Of a DNA stretch of 64,000 nucleotides, positions 45,901 through 57,192 are shown piece by piece. The DNA comes from Manduca sexta (lineage: Eukaryota; Arthropoda; Insecta; Lepidoptera; Sphingidae). A program made the position numbers and the translations under genes. Below the pieces are notes generated by a model that made no database searches, was not told the origin of the DNA, and worked only from the letters and a program-made list of their open reading frames with translations. Location: assembly GCF_014839805.1 (NCBI RefSeq), contig NC_051116.1:3038001-3102000 (forward strand). Direction: 5' to 3'. Numbering within the stretch: the first letter of the stretch is position 1; each line of letters begins with the position of its first letter.

Positions 45901-48900
45901 GTATAGGTTGATTATTTAAAAGTGCGTACATCACATTCATATGATGCGTGTGTGACATTTCTGTAAATAAATATACGTCAGTCGTCATGGCAACGCAGTG
46001 TTCACGCATCAACAACGCCAAAAAAAATAAGATGCCTTTTGCATCTACTTTTTTTTTTATTTCTGTGTAAAATTACATTCGTATGAGTATCGTAGCATCT
46101 TTAGTTACCCGACCTGTCACTTTGGGAGCAATGAAGTTCTACGGTATAAAAGTTCTGACTTCAATTTCCAAATGATTAAGATGAAAGTTACTCACCTCTG
46201 CGAGATGGAGACACCGATCCGGAACGCGAACTTGACCGAGATTTTGAGCGGGAACGGGATCTGGGAAAAATACATCAACCTGTAGACGAACAGCTGAAGA
46301 TATTGATATCTTATATCTCTCTTTTGGTGAGTTTATAACGTCTTTATATTATTAAACAAATTGTGTATTTTGGAAATATTCGTTTAGTGGTCTAATATTT
46401 TTTTGGCGAGGTTATGCCCGCATTTTTTATAACAATGGCCTGATAGACTTCTAATTAACTTTCTTATTTTTTTTGATGCTTGTAGTATTTAAATAAAAAA
46501 AAAAGTCGAGATTTCAGTGTTCGCTTCTGGGCCCGAGCATTAATGTTTAATGGGAATTGATATTTCCAAAATGATGTGCTATATAATTTTAGCATGCAGT
46601 TCCCCTCGAAATAATAATCTTTACAAAGATTAATAGAAGTTTAATATAGCACTAAAGGATAATAACGAATTTAGGCAAATAATTTTCAGAATCGACAGTA
46701 TTTTTTTTCGAGATTTATAACTTTTAAAACTTACCTAGACTTTGATTTAGCAGAACCAGAACGAGATCTCGATCTGGAGCCGGACTTGGAGCGGGACTTC
46801 GAACGCGAACCCGAGCGCGATCTCGAACGTGATCCGGATTTTGAACGAGATCGCGAGCGAGATTTAGAGCGGGATTTAGAACGAGATTTAGAGCGGGATT
46901 TCGAGCGAGAGCCGGAACGAGCGCGAGATGCGGATTTACGTGATCCCGAGCGTGAACGCGAGCGACTTTTTCTTTTGCCAGCTGTGAATTAAAAGCATTG
47001 TTAAGTATTTCTGTCACAACCTAGCACCATTCAAGACTACGTTAAAGAAAAGCCTAGATGATGTCAAGCCACCAACATTTTCATGAAGATTTCTTAGTGC
47101 AGATGGTCTGAATTGGCTTTGCAGTATAATCACTAACTCTAGAACTACCAGGCAGAATAAATAGTAGTATCTACTGTACAAAAAGTTACGTACCTCCTTC
47201 AGCCGATTTAGACCGAGAGCGTGACTTAGAACGAGATTTGGAGCGAGATTTGGAACGAGATTTGGAACGAGATTTGGAACGAGATTTAGAGCGGGATTTG
47301 GATTTGGATTTAGAACGACGTGATCCCGATCGGGAACGGGACCGGCTGGCACGAGACCCTGCAAAAAGTATACACATTTTTAATACATACCTTTACTCTT
47401 ATAAACAAATCGAGAATAAAAAAAAATGCTCACAAATATTGGGTTCATTAAGTGGTTTGGAAAATAAGCAATGACATTGTGACATTACATCTAAAACTAC
47501 ACACAGCCAAATACATATTCTACATGACTTACTAGCTGGTGATTTCGATGCAGATTTAGACCTTGACCTCTTGCTGCCCGCGCTCTTGGCTCTGGACCCA
47601 CTTCGGGACCTCGCCTTCTGCTCATCTATCTCCATTTTCCCTGGCGAACCAGACCGGCTCCTCGATCTAGACTTAGATTTAGGCGTTCCACTTCGCGACC
47701 TGGATTTACTTTTAGACTTTGACTTTGCTACAGAACGACTTCCGGACTTGGAACGAGATCGTCTGGGCGAACCGCTGCCAGATCTAGCTCTGGAGCCACT
47801 TCGTGACCTAGAACCACTTTTGGAACGACTTCTGGACCTGGATTTTGCTGGAGATCCGCTACGGGATCTCGATTTGGCTGGAGAGCCACTTCTAGAGCGG
47901 GAACGCGCTCGTGAACCGCTTCTAGATCGCGAGCGAGCCCGGGAACCGCTCCTGGACCTCGATTTCGCTGGACTGCTGCTCCGCGATTTAGCTGGAGATC
48001 CTGATCGAGCTGATTTAGGAGAGCCCGACCTAGAACGGGAGGAGGCACGGGATCCACTCCTGGATCTGGACTTTGAGGAGGATTTGGAACGGGAACGCGA
48101 ACGGCTGCGAGATTTGGAGCGAGATTTCGAGCGGGAAGTTCGGCGTGAGTGCGTCGATCCGTCATGCGACATCTTTGAGTCCGCCTGAAAATGGCAAAGT
48201 AAAGAATCGGCAATCATGTTTATGTTATATTAATATTAATTATGCAATGATTAATTGCGATTTCTTATCTATTGTTCTGACAAAAGTTTCATTGAAGAAT
48301 TATCATTAGAAAACTTACAGATTTGCTGCGTGAGCGGGATCTCCTGCCACCTGCAATTTTTTTTTTTTACTTTAGACAAACAGTAACCATAAAAAGGAAG
48401 CATTAAACTAAAAATTGATGAAATAGGCACTCTAACTACATTAAAAATATATTATTCATACATAATGTTATGTACAGTATTGTAACAAAAACATGATAAG
48501 GAAAATGGATATTCATTTACAAAAATCTTAAATATTTATCCAACTAATATAATAAATGTGAATTTGCAAGATGTTATTAGTAAAAACAGAAGGTGCAATA
48601 GCATGAAATTTGCCAGACACATGAAGATCCTGCCTTAACAAGGCAGTATAATTATTTCTTTTATAATTAGATTTGTAATTTTGATTACATGTATTTCAAT
48701 CGCTTGTAATTATATTACATACATTTTTTGCATTGCATTCACATCAAATCTAATTGTGAACCATTGAAATACTCTTCCTCATAACTTGTGTTGATAATCC
48801 ATATTACGTTTTGTAATGATACATTTCTATTTCAAATATAATTACTTTTTGCCAAACACCACATTATGTTTAATCCCAAAAGAGTGCATAATGTTAATTT

Positions 48901-50148
48901 GATTACAGGAAAGGCTTCTCTAAGAGCAAAGCTAGGGGCAAAATCAAATTATTGATAATAATTAAATAACGAATTAAATTTGCAAGTGTACATCTTTACA
49001 CTTCAGAGATTTCAAGACAATTAAACTGTCTCATTGCCAATTGCAATAAACAATCCCAATTTAAATCTTTAATCTTATAACGAGAATAAACCAATATATT
49101 TATAAAAAAAACTGAATGTGCTTTGTTAATTTTCATGATCAATAAAAAAGGGAAAGTTGGGCGCTAGACATATTTTTTGTTAGTGTTTCATATGAAGCTA
49201 AAACACTGCAAATCATCATTTTACAACAAAATATTCCAAAATTGGATCACAAACACATTTGAACATCAATGTTGGTTAAGAAATTTGAATTCAATCTCTA
49301 AAGTGGAGAAATTGAGATCTAAGGCATCTGTTAATGTGGATAAATTATTTTAAATGTAATAATTCTCCACAACCCTTGACTGAGAGAAAGTCTATGGCAT
49401 TAATTCTATATATATGTTTGTATACTAAAGCAAACAAATACACTTCCACCTTTATCCCTGTAAGGGTAAGAAGAGGCACAACCAAGGTAGTCACTTTTCA
49501 TCATGTGAGAGGCTGATAGTTTACGCCTTACAGCCACAAACTCCCGACTATAAGTTAATACTAGGCAGCCAAAGCTAATATAATTTTTTCTGACCCAGGA
49601 TTTGAACCCAAACCTATGAACCTGTACTTTCTTAATTTTTCCCACATTTAATTGATATCATACATGCAGCTAGTTGTAAAAGTATGTGTAAGTACAAAGC
49701 AAAGTCCCATCTGCAACATATAAGTGTTGCGTGAAGCCCAAATTGAGGGTTAATTTCGACAGGTGAAGAGTGTTTGTTAGAGATTGCCAAAATCTACAAT
49801 TTATTATTCTTTCAAAATATATTTTTTTCATTCGAAATGTTATTTTCCTATCGACTAAATAGTGTCATAAATGCTTAAAGCGATTTAACCGCATAAGTAT
49901 GATGGGTTGTTACTTGTTTTCAAAACCCAAAATCAAATTTAGACTATTATATGCATTTACAAAAGTTGTGTATTGTTGCGCATTTGGATAATGTTACTTC
50001 ATATTTTCATTTACTAGAACCGTTTGGTAATAAATCTTATAAAATAACGCAAGAAACATACGGAATATCAAGCGTAAATTCTCGAAATTCTATCTATAAA
50101 AAGAGGTTAGTTTTAATAATAATAAAACTTACCCGTGTCGATGTCCAT
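39783..50148 (-). CDS. IWS1: IWS1, Spt6-interacting transcription elongation factor (13 exons, 743 residues)
   Basis: IWS1 binds Spt6 on elongating RNA polymerase II and links transcription to chromatin and mRNA processing in the nucleus. Coding exons (minus order): 50148-50133, 48350-48319, 48184-47533, 47358-47194, 46981-46735, 46260-46196, 45845-45656, 45273-45072, 44412-44245, 42844-42682, 41616-41526, 40427-40313, 39908-39783. All junctions are GT-AG and phases agree; the sum is 2,232 bases. Residues 7-392 are RS/KS/SP rich. An acidic and basic linker ([16 protein letters not shown]) follows. The TFIIS N-terminal-like core is at about 490-640: [61 protein letters not shown]. The conserved tail has [28 protein letters not shown] and the final [12 protein letters not shown]. 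The tail motifs are diagnostic. The RS region is much longer than I would expect for the family. Starts MDIDTG; a second Met (MSHDG, exon 3) is an alternative. Confidence 0.93.
40313..40427 (-). CDS. IWS1: IWS1 exon 12
   Basis: Encodes [20 protein letters not shown] and [17 protein letters not shown], a family signature. Acceptor ccccccgcag, donor CGG|gtaact. Confidence 0.94.
40750..41386. mobile_element. DNA transposon remnant with inverted ends, in IWS1 intron 11
   Basis: ggccgttcaagtattacgta at the left and acgcaatacttgaacggcc at the right are inverse, and each is followed inward by a run of C. The interior holds 'gtcaatataaggaccggccg', 'gagagcaagaatcttgtaga' and 'aataaatatacactggtgat', which look like a promoter-to-polyA unit such as a solo LTR. 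No transposase frame; the 126-codon minus frame inside is not supported. Confidence 0.65.
41526..41616 (-). CDS. IWS1: IWS1 exon 11
   Basis: Encodes [20 protein letters not shown] followed by PPPRDEHAD, the conserved TREER segment after the folded domain. Confidence 0.93.
41653..41894 (-). repeat. tRNA-derived SINE, near full length
   Basis: Read on the minus strand it starts gactgcctcggtggcgtagt (A box), has the B box gggttcgaatcccgggtcg, the body 'gtttttctgctcagtatcag' and ends 'ccttcggggataaatgc'. It is in sense with IWS1, just beyond exon 11's acceptor. It is a SINE and not a working tRNA gene. Confidence 0.85.
41905..42060 (+). repeat. Dispersed repeat family D (copy 2)
   Basis: 'tcagctctgtattatatact', 'gtcccactgctgagcacagg', 'ccaccacgctggcctagtgc' and 'agattggtaggcttcacaca'. 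3' truncated compared with 3745-3960. Confidence 0.7.
42248..42473 (-). repeat. tRNA-derived SINE, full length, diverged
   Basis: The minus-strand A box lies in 'gactggtggcatagttgtat' and the B box is ggttcgatcctcgg. The body and end match 41653-41894. In IWS1 intron 10, sense to the gene. Confidence 0.8.
42530..42681 (-). repeat. Family C repeat abutting the IWS1 exon 10 donor
   Basis: Reverse complement of the family C end: 'accagagtttcttgcccgtt', 'cttctctggtgagaactgat', 'ataatgtataacattttacg' and 'caaataaatcatttcaatt'. The last shared base is a base or two from the splice donor. Confidence 0.75.
42682..42844 (-). CDS. IWS1: IWS1 exon 10
   Basis: Encodes [36 protein letters not shown] and EWARPIFNL. 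The donor (G|gtaatt) lies at the edge of a family C repeat. Confidence 0.95.
43200..43345 (+). repeat. Dispersed repeat family B (copy 5)
   Basis: 'ggcttattggagccggatat', 'gatcccggaacgcgacactt' and 'gtggtcgctatctgggcgga'. Antisense in IWS1 intron 9. Confidence 0.7.
43880..44169 (+). mobile_element. Non-autonomous Helitron (copy 2)
   Basis: TC start after host A at 43879; CTAG end at 44166-44169 before host T; 3' stem gacgggacaacgtc. About 90% like 28619-28909. It lies 75 bases from IWS1 exon 9, in antisense. Confidence 0.8.
44245..44412 (-). CDS. IWS1: IWS1 exon 9
   Basis: Encodes the domain helices [33 protein letters not shown] and [13 protein letters not shown]. Phase 0 on both sides. 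A SINE begins 38 bases beyond its acceptor and a Helitron lies 75 bases after its donor. Confidence 0.95.
44450..44672 (+). repeat. tRNA-derived SINE, full length
   Basis: A box in gcctcggtggcgtagttgta, B box gggtccgaatcccgggcc, then 'gggattttctgctcagtaac', 'ggcgatagactcgcccccta' and 'cacttggcgaaaagtgagtg', ending 'ctttgggaataaa'. Antisense in IWS1 intron 8, close to the exon 9 acceptor. Confidence 0.85.
45072..45273 (-). CDS. IWS1: IWS1 exon 8
   Basis: Encodes [20 protein letters not shown] and [20 protein letters not shown], the entry to the TFIIS N-terminal-like domain. Confidence 0.93.
45656..45845 (-). CDS. IWS1: IWS1 exon 7 (acidic linker)
   Basis: Encodes [16 protein letters not shown], a Glu/Gly run (GEGEGEGED) and [14 protein letters not shown] charged, probably disordered linker with a likely nuclear-localisation KKRR. 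Confidence 0.9.
46196..46260 (-). CDS. IWS1: IWS1 exon 6 (end of RS region)
   Basis: 65 bases encoding [20 protein letters not shown]. Together with exon 5 it is 312 bases, so skipping both keeps frame. Confidence 0.88.
46735..46981 (-). CDS. IWS1: IWS1 exon 5 (RS cassette)
   Basis: 247 bases, phase 1 in and phase 2 out; encodes [13 protein letters not shown] and further RS/KS repeats ending AKSKS. Similar to exon 4, suggesting internal duplication. Confidence 0.88.
47194..47358 (-). CDS. IWS1: IWS1 exon 4 (RS cassette)
   Basis: 165 bases, both boundaries phase 1, so it can be skipped in frame. Encodes [12 protein letters not shown] then [12 protein letters not shown] repeats ending AEG. 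Confidence 0.88.
47533..48184 (-). CDS. IWS1: IWS1 exon 3 (main RS exon)
   Basis: 217 codons dominated by RS, KS and SP dipeptides ([16 protein letters not shown] pattern), with one island [11 protein letters not shown]. The 205-codon frame on the opposite strand ([17 protein letters not shown]) is an antisense artefact of the repeats. Confidence 0.9.
48319..48350 (-). CDS. IWS1: IWS1 exon 2
   Basis: A 32-base micro-exon encoding [10 protein letters not shown], with acceptor tttgcag and donor TCT|gtaagt. It starts the RS region; intron 2 is only 134 bases. Confidence 0.8.
49449..49622 (-). repeat. tRNA-derived SINE, diverged
   Basis: 'tatccctgtaagggtaagaa', 'gaggcacaaccaaggtagtc' and 'gacccaggatttgaacccaa' follow the inverted SINE pattern. 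A-box half not visible. In IWS1 intron 1. Confidence 0.6.
50133..50148 (-). CDS. IWS1: IWS1 exon 1 (start)
   Basis: Encodes MDIDT plus the first base of Gly6; donor G|gtaagt. Followed by the 1.78 kb intron 1, which holds a SINE near 49450-49620. Confidence 0.8.
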
Positions 50149-51513
50149 AGTTGTTCTATCAATCACACTATAATAAAAGCTATAAGCCCCTACGATTTGT
50201 AATTAAAATATTACTTTAGCTTAAAATCAACCCAATATTATCTAGATATAGTTTTCAACAATACAGCAAAATGATTTTTTATGACATAAAATTCGATCGG
50301 ATACACTGCTCAGACAAACAAGCGATGGATTTTTGGCACAGATAATATTCTCTTGTATTGAGCATTATGTGCATGAAAAATTATAATGTCTTTCATGTCA
50401 GATTAATGAATGGATTAATAATTTGTATCATTTGAATACTTAACTATGCCAATTACAAATTCGTAATCATTTTAAATATAACAACTATGTAGGAGCCCAA
50501 AAAAATATATCGTTCCGTTTTCTCAGTTGTTCTTGGGTTGTCAGACTAAGTATTCAGATATATAAAACGTATAACGAATAACCGTGCAACGAATAAACCC
50601 TATAATGCTTTTAGTGCATTTTTTATGTACAATTCGTTGTAATAAAAGAATTAACGGAATTATGTATCGTGTTACTAAATTTAAGACCGTTACTTAACTA
50701 ATATATGCGAAGATTTAATAGTTTTATAATAATGATATAATCTTATTTTGAGCGTTTGTTGCATTTTGCTTATATACATGTTGCTGAAAATAAATGATAA
50801 AGTGCGTTACTTCCATAGTTTTCATTCTGACAGATAAAGTTTAGTTTGGATTACAATATTTTCACAGCAATATATTATACAAGAATTTCCAATTGAGTTT
50901 AGATTAACAGCAATATTATTATAATTTTATACACTCTGCCACAATGCGACTCGCCACAAGTCAATCAGTTTGCCGTAATTGTTTACACGGTAAAAATTGC
51001 TTGCGGAAGATAACCCCAAAGGGATAAAAAGAGGCCGAACAGGTGGTCTACTTTTACTATGTATATTCCGTAGCATGATGTGATAGGGGACGAGCTCATC
51101 GCCATATCCGCCACAAATTTTACAGGCTGATAAGGAGTAGAAAAACCCAATATGACTTTTCCCGATCTGGGGATCGAACCTTAGTACTGCAGTTACACCG
51201 TAGTACAACTACGCCACCAAGGTAGTCAGTTCTATATGTTTTCTGTCTAATTTTAAGCCCACAATAATAAAAACAATTTCGGTCGCAGGACAGAATATTA
51301 TCCAAAAATTTATTTGCAGCACCGATAGATTCTTGAAGTTAATCGAAAACGTCAATTGTCAACTGTCAAATTATTGTCAAACCAAAATTGATATTTATTT
51401 TGTATTGAGTTCGTAATTCGTATACTGTGAGACCAGTATGTGACTATTTACTTGTGTTTTTATACGTACAAATAACTTTTAATACTTTTGCAAATCTAAA
51501 ATCTGTGATAAAA
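50149..51513. promoter_or_regulatory. Shared intergenic region between divergent IWS1 and STX17
   Basis: 1,365 bases separate the two start codons and must hold both promoters and 5' UTRs. It is AT-rich with no CpG island and no convincing TATA or Inr that I would commit to. A SINE (51003-51227) takes up its STX17-proximal part. Confidence 0.5.
51003..51227 (-). repeat. tRNA-derived SINE, full length, in the IWS1-STX17 intergenic region
   Basis: Minus-strand A box in gactaccttggtggcgtagt, B box ggttcgatccccag, body 'gggtttttctactccttatc', end 'ccctttggggttatcttc'. It lies 286 bases before the STX17 ATG. Confidence 0.8.
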
Positions 51514-51633
51514 ATGGAGGAGCAGAATAAACTGCCGCTAAAGAGAGTAGAGCTTTCATTAACAAAATTTAACGAAGTCGCAATACCGCATCACTTGGAC
51601 TTGCTTAGACAACACAAGGCCAATATTATCAAA
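51514..51633 (+). CDS. STX17: STX17 exon 1
   Basis: 40 codons, MEEQNKLPLKRVELSLTKFN to KANIIK, donor AAA|gtacgt, phase 0. The frame could be extended upstream to 51427, but the ATG at 51514 matches the family's start and has the better context. Confidence 0.92.
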
Positions 51634-54600
51634 GTACGTATTTCTATTTCCTTTGTCTTTAGAATATTTGACGGCACAGCTGTTACGTGGGTGTGATGTA
51701 AAAATAGTCGAAAACTAAAGCGTAATAGTGGGTTTGCGCGTCGTTGCAACGTTTCTATTAATAGTTCCAAATATGAAAAAAATTGGCTGTATGTATTGTG
51801 TTCACTGTTCTAGGCTGTGGCATAATGTGTTGCGTTTTGCTGTTATTATTTATTTTTTTCTGTGCAGTAGTATTTGCACTATATTATTTTGGTTTTTAAT
51901 TATTATAAGTACATATAGGCAACTGCTATTTATCAGGCATGTTGAATTGAAAGTTTTCTTACTCTTATATTTCTATGATGACTTTTTTTTTTACTCTAGT
52001 TGCATAATTTGTTTAAAAATATTTCTTAGAGCAAATAACATTTTATCTATGGACTGAGTTATCCACTATTACCTATTTTATTTGATAGACTTTTTATGTG
52101 GTTTCTAGTTAAGCCTTTTTTGAGTAAAGTAAGGAATATTTATTTGATATGTGGTCTAGCAGTTTGACTTATAAAAATATCACAAAGCTATGCTTAATTA
52201 AAGCTAAACACAAAGTTTTAAACTAGAAACCGGTGATGTTTTTGACAGCTGTTTAAGCAATTCTTAACCACCTCTTAATGCTAAAACAAGTTTATAAGTA
52301 AAACTGTAAGTGGTTTACTAAATTAAGCACAATGATTTCTTAGGTTTACAGATGCAAATGTCAGACATTGAAATTAAACTTTTATAGATTTTATTGTGGT
52401 TATTTATATTATTTTATGGTGCATGTCCGCCTCATGACATAAATTGTTTTATTTCAATTAACTAAACACCAGATTTTTATGCCCACTCTTTCCTAGTGAG
52501 AACTGCTTTCCAAACAGATGGTAATGCGACTATTGGAATACAAATAATCAATAAAATTTTAAAGGTTTAAATAAATAATTTAATGACTGAGTGGGTGACA
52601 AAAAATATCTATGTCCTATGTTGAAGGGCTCCTTTTACCGCACTTAGCCTGTAGTAGGTCGGGCCATTGTACGTGATATGTCGACTATAGGTCTAGCTAG
52701 CCCAACTCCTTCGAGAAGTCCAGGATCGTCCTGGTTCCTCCACAGGCCTTTCAGAGTAACCCCGATGTACCGAGGATTTCAGCTCGTTGTGCAGTTACAC
52801 CTTCGCATTCCAGGATAATGTAGGAGGCTGTTTTGTCATGTGATAGACATCCCTACAAAGGGGGCTGTAGATGATACCTAAAACATATAAGTGTTTGTTT
52901 AATGGGCAGTGTTCGATGATTGTACCCACCATTATGTGTAGAGAGGCCCTGTCCGGGATAGAAGGCGCTTCGTCAGACGTCGATCTGGGTGTGGCATTAC
53001 TTCCCGGGACTGTCTACATGCATTGTTATATGCCCATTGATCCGCGTGTTGTCTTTTTGTTCTTTATCGCAGCCATGACCTTAGCTGGCAGATAGGTAGC
53101 GGTACTATTGGAATGGGTTCAACCGCTACCTGACTTGACCTTCTATTGGCCAGATCGTCTGCTGCATCGCTACTTAGAGATCCACTGTGCAGTTACAGAG
53201 AGTAATGATCATTTGACAGTTGTCACATTATCTGGATCCCATGTTGCTTTCCATTAACATTGGAGTCACTTTACCCATGTAAAATTAAAAGAAAAAATAT
53301 TATTAATTTTACACACAGTACCATCATATAAAATACTTATTTCAATATTTGTCTTCATCTTAGTATGAAGAAAATGGTGAGTACCCTCGCGTCCGCTCGG
53401 AGCAGGTGCACGCTCGTCGCGTCGCGTCGCAGCTGCGAGTGTTGCTCGCCGAGCTGGAGACGCTGCGGCGGCAGGTGAGGCCTGAGGACCTGACCAAGTT
53501 CGACAAGCTCACGCAGCGATCCAGGGACCTCACGCTTAGAGCGATTATGGATTATTTGGGTAGGTGGCTTTTATTTATACTGGTTTTTTAATTCGTAATA
53601 ATACCCTGGTATCTTGAAGTGTTTAAATACTTGTAAACCTTTTCTGTTAATACAATAGCTGAAAGACATGAATTAGGTATAATTTGGGAGACACTCTCTA
53701 TCCTACGTTTAAAGGGTAGATATAATAAAATAAACAACAATGGGTGAAATCCAATCTGGTTATTATTTTTCATTTAAAGAATTCTATAAATAACAAGCGC
53801 TGAATGAAACCAATTCAGTTATATTGCATTTATAGACACACTTTTTCCAAGGATATCCATGAAACTTAATTACTTTCCTATTATTAAATTTTTCATCACA
53901 TTATATGTTATTGGGGTGCAATTCTCTGATAGAAAAATTATATAGGGTTATTTTGGCAAAGTATGAGTCTTCAACATCTCTGGCTACCCTTGAGGAAGGA
54001 AAATGTGTGATTGTAGGTGATAATGTATGTTATAGGTATAATTGAGAGCAGTTGTAGGGCGATTGTGGCACGGGGCGCGAGCCCTCGTCGCAGCGGTGAG
54101 ACCAATGAGAATGCGTTTGCTGTATTAACTGTTTCAAATTAACATTAAATAGCTGGGATAGTAACCTCTCAAACCTAATTAAAACCACCATCATTTATAA
54201 TAAATAACTTACATTTGTTACAATCGTCAAAAAACTGGAAAATACGATGTTTCCTCGGGTTAAAATTATATCTTTTTAAGAGAACGATTCCTTGGATATT
54301 TGTCTACAATGATGGTGTTGTCCATACTAAAATAAATCTGCTTTAGAACAATACAAGACATGTAGTTGCAAAATTACAAATCTGGATTATTTTTGGGAAT
54401 CAAACAATTATTGTTTCAAAGAATCATTAAACATTTACCAAAATTAGTACAAACCATATAATGTATTATTAATAATATCTAATGCTGTAGGGTGTTTGTA
54501 GTAAAAGAGCATGTTTTTTGTGTGTATGAAAATTAACTTTTTATTTTTAATAAATTAACGAATCAGATGTATTTTACGACGCGCTACGCGTGTTAAAATA

Positions 54601-57119
54601 AGTGCCACCGTAGTGCAGCAAAACACAGCGCGTGTGTTTTATGTAGCTAACATGTCAATGGTACCGACCCCCCCTAGAATGTGACATGAAAAACAAGTTA
54701 TACATTAGTCTGTCGACCAATTGGACTTAATTATTCTAAAATGTTCTAACCAATTTAACCATTTGTGAATGGTATTTGTTACAGCTGGATTTTTCTATAA
54801 ATAAAAAAATGTGTGGATTCACACATACTTTTTTGTGCCAGAAAATAATAGATCTTGGCGTGTTTTGCTGAAAAGTAAAATATCATATTTGGAGTAATTG
54901 CGTGTTGAATATTAATAACTTACTTTTGAATAATTGTCGGGCTGATACATTTTGGTATACTTAAATGGGTACGATTATAATCGTTAGAACCAAATGACAC
55001 GGTTGCTTGTGTTTTTTTTTTATGTTACATTCTAGAGAGGCATTCTGTGTCGTTTGCATGTTCGCGTTTGTTACGCTATGGCGGGCCAAGACGCCCGGTT
55101 TGTGCTCCGCTCAAATTAAAATTATTAACGAATATTACCTGGTTGATAGAAACACCCCTTACTTCTGAACAATACTAGGAAAGTTATGGAGGAACTGATT
55201 TGAGCCTTCACCAATCTCATAATTTATAAATAAGAAATTTTGCAGACACTTCCCCTCTTTCTATAAATCGTCGTCCGCCCGAGCAGACGGTGGCGGGGAG
55301 CACGATGTCCACCGACTCCGTGGGCATCATATCCAGGGGTGATGATGTACAGGAGTTGGAGTCGCCTTTAATACAGCTTCAGGTGAACGAGCAAGTGAGT
55401 TGTTTTAGCCTTTATCCTAATAATTGCGAAATATGAAGATGTTTCATGTATGTAAGTAAATGCAGAAACCGCAAACTGGAGTTGACACAATTAAACAAGT
55501 CCTCTAATATTATAAGTAATGTCAGTATTATTATCCATTCTGTAATGAAGACTAGTTGCCTAGAAAAAGCGAAGGTAAAGTAGAGCTGAAAGAAAAAAAA
55601 ACAATTATTAATTATACTAGGATTCATGACTTTAGAGTTAACATAGTCGTTACGTGTTCCAAGAACAGCGAATTCGATAAATAAGACCACCATGCACTGG
55701 GTGTTAAAGTTAGCTATACAATTGATCGTAAGGAAGTGGCGCTGCGCGAGCGTGAGGCGGTTCTGCGCGGGTGGAGCGAGCTGCAGTCCGAAGTGCGCGC
55801 CCTGCACGAGGCGTGGCAGACCGTGCAGGCCGCCGCACTCGCTGATAGAGAACGGGTGAGTGGTACATACTTATCGGCATTGACGTATATTCTATAGACA
55901 CGAACGTCCATATAAACTATTTGTGCAAAATCTGAACTAAAATGGCAACCAAAACGGCGCTGTTATTACCTATTTATTCACTTGAACAATAAATAATTTT
56001 ACTTATTTTATTGATATTTTTTATTCAAATCAAGGTTTACACTTAGACTCGAGTTTTTATATTATGAGCGCCACCCTGTACACAACCACAAGTTCATAAT
56101 ATTAAAATCATACTAAAGTAAGTTTGAATGGATTGCAGTTCAATGCAGTTGAACACACTGAATGTTCGGAACGCTAAATTTAGTACGCAGTAGATATATA
56201 TCGATGTTTATCGGTAACATACTTGTGTTGGTAGCGTAGTCGTATTGCCTCTGTCCGACTGCCATGCTTGACATTGATTTTAGGATAGAGTGAAATTAGG
56301 TTTTTCTGCTCAGTATTAAAAATAGCCCAATTATTAAAAATAGGATCGTTTACAGCCTATTTGATGGATCCTAAGATAATTGGCGAAATATCGGTGTGCA
56401 AAATTGATAATACCTCGGTCTACCCCCTGTAATAGGAATAAACTGTAGTGCTATGTATGTATACCTAATCCAGCAATCAAGTTGAATACACTACCGCCAT
56501 TACACACAATACCGTTTGCCGGCTATTATACCAACGAGGGAACCGCATGATGATGTCTCGATCAACTATAATCTATCGAGACATAAGTTCGTGTCTTGTG
56601 ACAATATGCTATATTCGAAAGCTGTTTTATCAAATATCACCACGCGCTTCTCACTATGATTAGGCATAACGTCTATAGTTTCACAAATCCATAATTTTTT
56701 TATAATTTCTTGGCAGGTAGCTACAGTGTCAACTAATGTGGAGGTTGCCGCGGAAAATGTTGAAGTTGCTCGCACTCACCTATCTGCTGCGGAAAGGTGA
56801 GAATAATATAGATACAATACGTATATGTTTGCGTTAACGGTTGTTTTTTTTACATATTGTTATAAATATTTCCGATTTCTTTTTTGTTTTTTTTTTTTAA
56901 ATTATTGAATTAAGGTTATAGCTTAAGGTCCATTTTTCATACATTTTGTTTCACCTTTAATCTGGGTAACTAAACAAGTATTGACAAGTAAAGAATTTAA
57001 ATTCACGTCTAGTTAGTGATTAGTTCTCGCAGTTGAAAGAAAAACGTAAAAATAATTAATATGCATGGATATTTCGGCCTTTAAAATGTCGTCGTATTAA
57101 ATTTTAAAAATTAAATTAG

Positions 57120-57192
<73 letters not shown>

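Noticed and set aside
46786..47474. ERD-repeat open frames on the + strand
   Set aside because: Antisense of the RSKS arrays in IWS1 exons 4 and 5, with no independent support.
47571..48188. 205-codon open frame on the + strand opposite the IWS1 RS exon
   Set aside because: It is the antisense shadow of RS codons ([13 protein letters not shown] repeats). The minus strand gives matching splice sites and the RS region of IWS1.
54015..54100. GC-rich patch in STX17 intron 2 that could be an extra exon (…gcgcgagccctcgtcgcagcg|gtgag)
   Set aside because: Its phases do not fit between exons 2 and 3, and joining exons 2 and 3 directly keeps frame and family alignment.
55287..55394. Alternative STX17 exon 3 acceptor gagcag at 55286
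   Set aside because: It would shift the frame after the single leftover G of exon 2. The upstream acceptor ttttgcag at 55245 keeps it.
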